Notes under the pieces: generated by a model
The model's database searches: none
Told to the model about the DNA's origin: nothing
What the model saw: only the letters and a program-made list of their open reading frames with translations
Made by a program: the position numbers and the translations under genes
Shown: piece by piece, positions 11,953 to 17,100 of the stretch
How positions within the stretch are numbered: position 1 is the first letter of the stretch
How the letters are laid out: every line of letters starts with the position of its first letter
Assembly (NCBI GenBank): GCA_016177555.1
Contig: JACOVB010000030.1
Location: forward strand, 1 to 17,100
Origin: Candidatus Rokuibacteriota bacterium
GTDB taxonomy: Bacteria > Methylomirabilota > Methylomirabilia > Rokubacteriales > CSP1-6
DNA length: 17,100 nt
Direction: 5' to 3'

Positions 11953-13796
11953 CGCTTCCGGCTCCACCCCGGCACGGGCACCATGGCCTCGGTGGGGCAC
12001 ACCTGGGCGCAGAGCGTGCACCCGGTGCACGTCGGGACGTCGATCTGGACCTTCCGCCGCCCGTCGTGCCAGGCCTCGCTCCAGGTGATGGAGGGACAGC
12101 CGAGGTTCATGCAGGCCTGGCAGGCGGTGCAGCGCTCGTCGAGCACGTGGAAGGGATGGTCCCGCACCTTCGCGGGCGCCTCCACGCAGGGGCGGTTGGT
12201 GATCACCACGGAGAGGCCAGGCGCCGCGGCGGCCTGCTCGAGGGCCACGTGCGTCGCGGCGATGTCATAGGGGTCCACGACGCGCACCGACGAGGCGCCG
12301 AGGACGCGGCAGAGCTCCGGCAGGTCCACCACGGAGGCCGCATCGCCGCGGATCGTCACCCCCGCGGCGGGGTGGGCCTGGCCCCCCGTCATGGCGGTGG
12401 TGGCGTTGTCCAGGATGAGCACCGTCATCCGCGTGCCGTTGTAGGCGGCGTCGGCCAGCGCGGGAATCCCGGCGTGCAGGAACGTGGAGTCGCCGATGGC
12501 GGCCACGACGGGCCCGGGAGCGCCTCCCGAGCGCGCCAGCCCGATGGCCATGCCGATGCTCGAGCCCATGGCCACCGTGGAGTCCATGGCCGTGAGCGGC
12601 TCGGTGGCCGCCAGGGTGTAGCAGCCGATGTCACCGGCCACCACCGCGCCCAGGGCACGGAGGGCCAGGAACGGCGCCACGTGAGGGCACCCGGGGCACA
12701 TCACCGGGGGGCGCGTCAGGGTCGGCCCCAGGGATCGCGAGGCTGCCTCGGTGGGCGGCAGGCACCCCGCGAGCTCGAAGCCACGCCGGACGGACTCGGG
12801 CGCCAGCTCACCCACGCGCGAGAAGTGGGTCTTGCCCTCGACGGCCAGGCCCAGGGCGCGCACCTGCTCCTCGAGGAAGGGCTCCAGCTCCTCGACCACG
12901 AGGAGGCGGCCGACGCCCGCCGCCAGCTCGCGCACCAGCCCCCGCGGCAGCGGGTGGCTCCAGCCGAGCTTGAGGACGCTGGCCTCGGGGAAGACCTCGC
13001 GCACGTAGTGGTAGGCGATGCCGCTCGTCACCACGCCCACGGCGCGCCCGCGCCACTCGACGCGGTTCAACGGGCTCCGCTCCACCTCGTGCTCCATCGC
13101 CTCGAGCCGCTGGAGCAGGTCCCGATGGCGCGGGCGGGCATGCGCCGGGAGCATCACGAACTTGGCGGGAGCGCGCTCGAAGCCCAGCACGGGAGCGACC
13201 TGGATCTGCCCGGGCGCCACGACACCGCGGGCATGGGAGACCCGCGTGGTGGTGCGGATCAGCACGGGCACATCGAAGCGCTCGGAGAGCGCAAAGGCCT
13301 CCACCGTGAAGTCGCGCGCCTCCTGGCTGTCCGCGGGCTCGAGCATCGGCACCCCGGCGAAGCGGGCGAAGAGGCGGTTGTCCTGCTCGTTCTGCGAGGA
13401 GTGGATGCCGGGATCGTCGGCGCTGACCACGACGAGCCCGGCGCGGACGCCCGTGTAGGCCGCCGTCATGAAGGTGTCGGCCGCGACGTTGAGGCCCACG
13501 TGCTTCATGGCGCAGAGCGCCCTGGCTCCCCCCATGGCCGCTCCCAGCGCCACGTCCAGGCCCACCTTCTCGTTGGTGGACCATTCCATGTACACCTGCC
13601 GCCCCGGATCCATGCGCACGAGACTCTCCAGGATCTCGGTGCTGGGCGTCCCCGGGTAGCCGGCCGCCACCCGCACGCCCGCCTCCCGGGCACCCCGCGC
13701 GATCGCCTCGTTGCCCGAGAGCAGAATCGGCCGGCTGGGGGCCGGCGGGCTCACCGCGGCGGGGTCCGGTGATGCCGTTGGCTTGGATGCGCTCAT
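11949..13796 (-). CDS. iorA: Indolepyruvate:ferredoxin oxidoreductase alpha subunit (IorA)
   Basis: A 615-residue catalytic subunit that decarboxylates aryl-2-oxoacids (indolepyruvate, phenylpyruvate) to aryl-acetyl-CoA with TPP and passes electrons to ferredoxin. In order: LSGNEAIARGAREAGVRVAAGYPGTPSTEI, EWSTNEKVGLDVALGAA, MKHVGLNVAAD, SADDPGIHSSQNEQDNR; then a middle domain (GVVTSGIAYHYV, KLGWSHPLP); then the TPP domain MCPGCPH, GDIGCYTL, GDSTFLHAG and DNATTAMTGGQ. Two C-terminal 4Fe-4S sites follow: C556-x2-C559-x2-C562-x4-C567-P and C590-x2-C593-x2-C596-x3-C600-P. Length and order match the archaeal and bacterial family. The ATG at 13796 has GAGGGG about 6 nt upstream; a TTG at 13829 is in frame but lies close to the presumed promoter. 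It is the first gene of the IOR/KOR operon and overlaps iorB by 4 nt. Confidence 0.93.
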   Translation of the reverse strand: MSASKPTASPDPAAVSPPAPSRPILLSGNEAIARGAREAGVRVAAGYPGTPSTEILESLVRMDPGRQVYMEWSTNEKVGLDVALGAAMGGARALCAMKHVGLNVAADTFMTAAYTGVRAGLVVVSADDPGIHSSQNEQDNRLFARFAGVPMLEPADSQEARDFTVEAFALSERFDVPVLIRTTTRVSHARGVVAPGQIQVAPVLGFERAPAKFVMLPAHARPRHRDLLQRLEAMEHEVERSPLNRVEWRGRAVGVVTSGIAYHYVREVFPEASVLKLGWSHPLPRGLVRELAAGVGRLLVVEELEPFLEEQVRALGLAVEGKTHFSRVGELAPESVRRGFELAGCLPPTEAASRSLGPTLTRPPVMCPGCPHVAPFLALRALGAVVAGDIGCYTLAATEPLTAMDSTVAMGSSIGMAIGLARSGGAPGPVVAAIGDSTFLHAGIPALADAAYNGTRMTVLILDNATTAMTGGQAHPAAGVTIRGDAASVVDLPELCRVLGASSVRVVDPYDIAATHVALEQAAAAPGLSVVITNRPCVEAPAKVRDHPFHVLDERCTACQACMNLGCPSITWSEAWHDGRRKVQIDVPTCTGCTLCAQVCPTEAMVPVPGWSRKR

Positions 13797-13839
13797 TCCA
13801 TCCCCTCGTCGAACACGCTGATGGGACAACTAGTTTTCG

Positions 13840-13869
13840 ACGATAGAGGAGCATGGGGAGCCCTCACAA
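13840..13869 (-). promoter_or_regulatory. Possible promoter of the IOR/KOR operon
   Basis: On the minus strand TTGTGA (13869-13864, 4 of 6 to TTGACA), an 18-nt spacer and TATCGT (13845-13840, 4 of 6 to TATAAT) would start transcription near 13833, about 36 nt before the iorA ATG. The 94-nt gap is clearly richer in A and T than its surroundings, as expected for a promoter region. Confidence 0.35.
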
Positions 13870-13878
13870 TAGGCCAAT

Positions 13879-13898
13879 TGCACTAGTACGCTATAGCA
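13879..13898. promoter_or_regulatory. 20-nt dyad, candidate operator upstream of iorA
   Basis: TGCACTAGTACGCTATAGCA is an imperfect dyad in which 6 of 8 positions of each arm match around a central TACG. It lies just upstream of the possible iorA -35 box and overlaps the stop codon of the EthD-domain gene (13891-13893). AT-rich symmetric sites of this size suit TetR, GntR or similar dimeric regulators. No regulator gene is in the window. Confidence 0.3.
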
Positions 13899-14205
13899 CT
13901 TCTTCCCCCCCGAGGAGCAGGGCCCGCGGCCTGGCGATGAGGCGGTCTTCGTCGGCCCTGAGCTCCTGGCCGACGGGTGAGGCGTAGGCGGCACGGAGGC
14001 CTTCCAGGCCGTCGAAGCCCAGGATGGCGGCGCGGTAACGCTCGGCCGGCACGGTTCGCGTCTGGACCAGGCGGCCGATCACGTACCGGCGCAGTCCCGG
14101 CAGCTGCCGGGCCAGCGGCACGTGGTAGTCCCGGTAATGCCGCTCGGCCTCATCCAGGGTGAAGTGCTCGGAGTTGAAGTCGAAGCTGCCGACCATGTAG
14201 AGCAT
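13891..14205 (-). CDS. EthD-domain (dimeric alpha+beta barrel) protein
   Basis: A 104-residue single-domain protein of the EthD family, ferredoxin-like alpha+beta barrels that act as dimers in the degradation or tailoring of various organic compounds. Visible marks are the first strand YMVGSFDF, the helix EAERHYRDYHVPLARQLPGLRRYVIGRLVQ with the typical HYRDYHVPLA-x-x-LPGLRRY signature, AAILGFDGLEGLRAAYASPVGQELRADE, and a short tail. The ATG at 14205 has GAGGAGG six bases upstream; the in-frame TTG at 14223 lies beyond that site and is rejected. It is the last of three small genes on the minus strand before the IOR/KOR operon. Whether it is co-transcribed with iorA (94-nt gap with a candidate promoter) is open. 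The exact reaction is unknown. Confidence 0.82.
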   Translation of the reverse strand: MLYMVGSFDFNSEHFTLDEAERHYRDYHVPLARQLPGLRRYVIGRLVQTRTVPAERYRAAILGFDGLEGLRAAYASPVGQELRADEDRLIARPRALLLGGEEVL

Positions 14206-14389
14206 TGGCGCCTCCTCGGGCAAGGGGTAACCGCTGGCTGATCACGAGCGCCTCCCTGGTGCACCACCTCGGCGCCGAACGCACGAATCCTCGGGGTCGG
14301 CGGGGCGCCTCTTACCTCCCGGGTAGTCGACAGGGGCCTCCGGCGCCGCGACACTCCGCTGTGAACCCTTCCCGGGAGCGCGATGCCGG

Positions 14390-14689
14390 TCACTGCCAGC
14401 GGATGAAGACCTTCACCTTCGGGTACTCGGGGGGCTTGCCCTCGACGTCTACGATCCGCATCCCCTCCGGCCCCTCCAGGAGGAGGTTGTTGTTGCTGTA
14501 GGCGATGTACTTGCCCCAGGCCCGGGGCACGGTGACCTCGTACTTGGCCGCGGCGGTCTGGGCCTGCGCCGGCTCGGGGCGCAGCGCGGCGCCGAGCCCG
14601 GCCTCCGGGAGCCACGGGCGCACGGCGATCACGGCCAGCGCCAGCGCGATGACGGTCAACACGGCCTTCGTGTAGCGGTCGGCAATCAC
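14390..14689 (-). CDS. Hypothetical exported or membrane-anchored 99-residue protein
   Basis: I do not recognise a family. The N-terminus has one hydrophobic segment (AVLTVIALALAVIAVRPWL, about residues 9-27) after a short charged start (DRYTK). It can be a signal anchor or, with AQAQ near residue 46, a cleavable signal peptide. The mature part has a compact, regular sequence (YEVTVPRAWGKYIAYSNNN, LLLEGPEGMRIVDVEG, KVKVFIRWQ) that looks like a small beta-strand domain, and the codon pattern is that of a real gene. The GTG at 14689 is chosen because a perfect AGGAGG lies six bases upstream. It sits between the ABM-like and EthD-like genes on the same strand and may be co-transcribed with both. 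Confidence 0.7.
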   Translation of the reverse strand: MIADRYTKAVLTVIALALAVIAVRPWLPEAGLGAALRPEPAQAQTAAAKYEVTVPRAWGKYIAYSNNNLLLEGPEGMRIVDVEGKPPEYPKVKVFIRWQ

Positions 14690-14695
14690 GGCGAT

Positions 14696-14701
14696 CCTCC
14701 T
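14696..14701 (-). promoter_or_regulatory. Ribosome-binding site that fixes a GTG start
   Basis: AGGAGG on the minus strand lies six bases before the GTG at 14689. It selects this start for the small hypothetical gene over the longer open frame that runs on upstream through the ABM-like gene. Confidence 0.75.
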
Positions 14702-14730
14702 GGTGAGTGGTGTACTGCGGCGCGGGGAGG

Positions 14731-15018
14731 CTACTCGACCTCGCGCAGACGGAGCAGCTCGGGCCGTCCGTCCATGTACTCCCGCAGCTTGCGGCCGAGG
14801 GTCTTGAAGTGGTCGGCGGCCCGATGGGCCTCGACGGCGGCCTGGTCCACGTAGCGCTCGAGGAAGACGTAGGTGCCGGCCGCCTCGCCGTGGTGAAGCG
14901 CGTAGAGCGCGCACCCCGGCTCGTTGGCGTTGACCTTGGCCACGAGCTCCCTGGCCACGGCCTCGAACTCCTTGTCCATCCCGGGCTTGATCTTGATCGT
15001 CGCGACGACGGCGAGCAT
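14731..15018 (-). CDS. ABM / quinol-monooxygenase-like protein
   Basis: A 95-residue protein of the antibiotic-biosynthesis-monooxygenase (ABM) domain family, dimeric ferredoxin-like barrels such as YgiN that oxidise quinols or aromatic compounds without a cofactor. Visible are the first strand MLAVVATIKIKPGMDKEFEAVARELVAKV, NEPGCALYALHHGEAAGTYVFLERYVDQAAVEAHRAADHFKTL, and the C-terminal helix and strand. The pattern of strand, helix, GC-x-x-Y-x-L, F-x-x-E-x-Y and A-x-x-x-H-x-x-x-x-H-F is typical. GGAGGAGG just before the ATG at 15018 fixes the start. It is the first gene of the small minus-strand set and diverges from the second CoA-transferase gene across 165 nt. With the EthD gene it makes two related barrel proteins beside the IOR/KOR operon. 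Substrate unknown. Confidence 0.83.
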   Translation of the reverse strand: MLAVVATIKIKPGMDKEFEAVARELVAKVNANEPGCALYALHHGEAAGTYVFLERYVDQAAVEAHRAADHFKTLGRKLREYMDGRPELLRLREVE

Positions 15019-15127
15019 CGGTGTCCTCCTCCGCGAGCGGGTTCATGGGTCAGCCTGCGCCGACCGTGCCGGCGCGCCGGCGCTTGTCGTCCTGGGCCGG
15101 GGGGCTGGAGCGGATTCTACTACGATG

Positions 15128-15136
15128 TGCTAGACT
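15128..15136 (+). promoter_or_regulatory. Extended -10-like TGCTAGACT upstream of the second CoA-transferase
   Basis: TGC followed by TAGACT (15131-15136) looks like an extended -10 box. It lies 47 nt before the ATG at 15184, in the divergent region between the ABM-like gene and the CoA-transferase. No good -35 is present, as is allowed for extended -10 promoters. Confidence 0.35.
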
Positions 15137-15183
15137 CGGCGTCGCTCGACACGAGCGTTCCCTGGGGAGACAGCCCTCCGGAC

Positions 15184-16392
15184 ATGCAGACGCTGGCGGG
15201 AATCCGGGTTCTCGATCTGTCCCAGATGTGGGCGGCGCCGGGCGCAGCCATGTACCTGGCCGATCACGGCGCCGACGTGATCAAGGTCGAGCCGCTCGCC
15301 GGGGATGAGGGCCGACGGACGCTCACGCGGCCGCCCGTCGCGGGCGGCGAGAGCCGGGCCTTCCTGGCGCTGAACCGCAACAAGCGCGGCATCGCGCTCG
15401 ACATCCGGCATCCCCGCGGGCGCGAGGTCGTCCGGGCCCTCGTCCCCCGGGTGGATGTCCTCATCCACAACTTCAGGCCGGGCGTCGCCGAGCGGCTCGG
15501 GTACGACTACCCGACGCTGCGGGACCTCAACGGGCGGCTCGTCTACGCCTGGATCACGGCCTACGGCGCCGAGGGACCATTCGCCCTGCGCCCCGGCTAT
15601 GACATGCTCTTCCAGGGGCTGTCGGGCATCCTCGCCCGCCGCCGCCGGCCCGACGGGACCCCGCTGGGCTCGGGCGTCTGGGTGGCGGATTGCTCGGCGC
15701 CGATGGAGCTGGCCTACGGGATCGCGCTGGCGCTCCTGGCGCGCGAGCGGACGGGGCAGGGGCAGCTCGTGACGACATCGCTGCTGCACGCGGCGCTCGC
15801 GATGCAGCTGCCCGATCTCGTGCGGGTCGAGCGCGATGAGCCCGCCGAGGCGGGGAGCGATTACTCGGCGCAGGCGATGTATGCCCCGTACCGGTGCCGG
15901 GATGGCCGGTTTCTCATCCTCGTAGTGGTCCAGGACGAGCAGTGGCGCCGCCTGTGCGGGGCCATCGGCCGCCCCGATCTGGCCGACGATGGCCGCTACG
16001 CCACCCCACTGGGGCGCGCGCGCGAGAGCGCCGAGCTCGCCCGCGTGCTGGACGGCGCCTTCGGGACGCGAGATCGCGAGGCGTGGCTCGCCGCGCTGGC
16101 CGAGGCCGACGTCCCCTCCGCCCCGATCCTCGAGCCCGACGAGGCGCTCGACTATCCCCAGGCCCAGGCCAACGACATGCTGGCCGTCACGACGCATCCC
16201 GCCGCGGGACGGACGGTCATGGTGAGCCAGCCGGTGCGCCTCCACGGTGCCGCCCCCGCCGCCGTCCGCCCGGCGCCCCTTCTGGGCGAGCACACCGAGG
16301 AGGTCCTGCGGGAGCTCGGCTACTCGCCCGACACGATCCGCGACCTGGAAGCGCAGTGCGTGATCAGGTGCCGCCCCGGGCTCGGGCCATGA
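15184..16392 (+). CDS. CaiB/BaiF family CoA-transferase (class III), copy 2
   Basis: A 402-residue class III CoA-transferase. Marks are GIRVLDLSQMWAAPGAAMYLADHGADVIKVE, LALNRNKRGIALDI, LIHNFRPGVAERLGYDY, PGYDMLFQGLSGI, and GVWVADCSAP whose Asp169 aligns with the catalytic aspartate. The late GEHTEEVLRELGYS is typical. Compared with copy 1 the sequence after the catalytic Asp differs (DCSAPMELAYG against DLSTGILCALG), so the two probably use different acids. The ATG at 15184 is chosen because the conserved N-terminus begins there; the open frame runs far upstream through antisense sequence. No strong ribosome-binding site is seen. The stop overlaps the following ligase ATG by 4 nt (ATGA), so the two are coupled. 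A -10-like box lies at 15128-15136. Confidence 0.9.
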   Translation: MQTLAGIRVLDLSQMWAAPGAAMYLADHGADVIKVEPLAGDEGRRTLTRPPVAGGESRAFLALNRNKRGIALDIRHPRGREVVRALVPRVDVLIHNFRPGVAERLGYDYPTLRDLNGRLVYAWITAYGAEGPFALRPGYDMLFQGLSGILARRRRPDGTPLGSGVWVADCSAPMELAYGIALALLARERTGQGQLVTTSLLHAALAMQLPDLVRVERDEPAEAGSDYSAQAMYAPYRCRDGRFLILVVVQDEQWRRLCGAIGRPDLADDGRYATPLGRARESAELARVLDGAFGTRDREAWLAALAEADVPSAPILEPDEALDYPQAQANDMLAVTTHPAAGRTVMVSQPVRLHGAAPAAVRPAPLLGEHTEEVLRELGYSPDTIRDLEAQCVIRCRPGLGP

Positions 16393-17100
16393 ACCTCGGG
16401 ACCCTGCTGCCGAAGCACGCCCGTTGCCGCCCCGACCACCTCGCGCTGGTGTGCGGCGACGACCGCCTGACCTTCCGCGAGCTCAACGCCCGCGTGAACC
16501 GCCTGGCCAACGGCCTCGTCGCCGCGGGGCTGCGGAAGGGGGACAAGCTCGCCACGGTGCTGCCCAACTGCATCGAGCAGCTCGAGATCTACCTGGCGGC
16601 GACCAAGACGGGCACCGTCGTCGTCCCGCTGAGCCCCATGCTCCAGGAGAGCGGGCTCGCCTCGCTGCTCCGGAACTCCGACGCGGTCATGGTCGTCACC
16701 ACCGCGGCCTTCGCCGGCACGCTCGAACGGCTGCGCGCGGGGCTCCCAGCCATCCGCGACGATCGCTACGTCCTGGTGGACGGTGCGCACCCGGGATTCC
16801 GCTCGTACGCGGCGCTGGTGGCGGGCGCCCTCGAGAGCGAGCCGCCGGAGGCCGGGATCACTGGCAGCGACCCGTACAACATCATCTACTCGAGCGGCAC
16901 CACGGGCGAGCCCAAGGGTATCGTCCACACCCACGACGTGCGGGCGGGCTACTGCACGCTCCTCGGCGCGGCGTGCCGCATGACGCCGGAGAGCGTGGTG
17001 CTGCACGCGGGCTCGCTCGTCTTCAACGGCGCCTTCATCGACATGATGCCGTGGCTCATGCTGGGCGCCACCTACGTCCTGCACCGGGCCTTCGACGCCG
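16389..17100 (+). CDS. AMP-forming acyl-CoA synthetase (3' partial)
   Basis: The first 237 residues of an ANL-superfamily ligase, which activates a carboxylic acid with ATP to an acyl-adenylate and then to acyl-CoA. The N-terminus is typical (RPDHLALVCGDDRLTFRELNARVNRLANGL, LRKGDKLATVLPNCIEQLEIYLAATKTGTVVVPLSP). The phosphate-binding loop YSSGTTGEPKG is intact at residues 167-177, followed by GIVHTHD. The C-terminal domain with the catalytic lysine lies outside the window, so activity cannot be judged fully. The ATG at 16389 overlaps the CoA-transferase stop by 4 nt. Having an ATP-dependent ligase and a CoA-transferase in one transcript suggests activation of one acid by two routes, or two steps of one degradation path (inference). 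The chain length or aromatic nature of the substrate is not clear. Confidence 0.9.
   Translation, partial: MNLGTLLPKHARCRPDHLALVCGDDRLTFRELNARVNRLANGLVAAGLRKGDKLATVLPNCIEQLEIYLAATKTGTVVVPLSPMLQESGLASLLRNSDAVMVVTTAAFAGTLERLRAGLPAIRDDRYVLVDGAHPGFRSYAALVAGALESEPPEAGITGSDPYNIIYSSGTTGEPKGIVHTHDVRAGYCTLLGAACRMTPESVVLHAGSLVFNGAFIDMMPWLMLGATYVLHRAFDA

Noticed and set aside
14224..14389. Possible small gene or RNA between the EthD-like and hypothetical genes
   Set aside because: This 166-nt gap shows no convincing ribosome-binding site with a frame, and no tRNA-like fold or clear terminator.
14707..15183. N-terminal extension of the second CoA-transferase
   Set aside because: It runs antisense through the ABM-like gene and the divergent promoter region. 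The family N-terminus begins right after the ATG at 15184.

Overview
This is a very GC-rich bacterial window with tightly packed genes, short gaps, many 4-nt ATGA/GTGA overlaps and a mix of ATG and GTG starts. The content is ferredoxin-linked 2-oxoacid oxidoreductases, a tungsten-type aldehyde:ferredoxin oxidoreductase, two class III CoA-transferases and an AMP-forming ligase. This suggests an uncultivated soil or subsurface lineage such as Candidatus Rokubacteria/NC10 or a deltaproteobacterium-like group. That assignment is an inference from gene content and GC only. No rRNA, tRNA, CRISPR array or transposase gene was seen.

Layout. (a) 2-598 (+): the 3' part of an AhpC-type peroxiredoxin with an in-frame TGA exactly at the peroxidatic cysteine, followed at once by a SECIS-like hairpin. 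It is best read as a selenocysteine-containing peroxiredoxin. A hairpin at 608-645 may end its transcript. (b) 698-4292 (+): a three-gene operon of CaiB/BaiF CoA-transferase, split-barrel flavin/F420-type oxidoreductase and aldehyde:ferredoxin oxidoreductase, probably driven by a promoter that gives a leaderless first gene. (c) 4303-5346 (-) and 5534-8415 (+): three exported proteins, namely an NHL-type beta-propeller, an M28 metallopeptidase with a C-terminal PDZ domain, and a TolB-like propeller with a twin-arginine signal. The propeller at 4303 and the peptidase diverge from an intergenic region that holds a strong hairpin/dyad. (d) 8415-8475: a near-perfect inverted-repeat (REPIN/MITE-like) element at a convergent gene junction, which supplies the stop codon of the minus-strand gene.

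(e) 8446-13796 (-): four overlapping genes encoding a combined IOR/KOR system. In transcription order they are iorA, iorB fused to a 2x[4Fe-4S] ferredoxin domain, korA, and korB fused to korC. Every junction overlaps by 4 nt or is almost touching, so they are surely co-transcribed and probably translationally coupled. The ferredoxin domain is fused to IorB, and no free ferredoxin subunit is seen for the KOR half, so the two enzymes may share electron transfer. (f) 13891-15018 (-): three small genes upstream on the same strand, an EthD-domain protein, a 99-residue exported hypothetical protein and an ABM/quinol-monooxygenase-like protein. (g) 15184-17100 (+): a second CaiB/BaiF CoA-transferase overlapping by 4 nt an acyl-CoA synthetase that runs off the window.

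Together the genes describe anaerobic-style handling of organic acids. 2-Oxoacids are oxidised to acyl-CoA with ferredoxin reduction (IOR/KOR), CoA is moved between acids (CaiB) or added with ATP (ligase), and carboxylate/aldehyde pairs are interconverted with ferredoxin (AOR). The selenocysteine peroxiredoxin would be a fast peroxide defence in a cell rich in oxygen-sensitive FeS and tungsten enzymes. The substrates cannot be read from the sequence.
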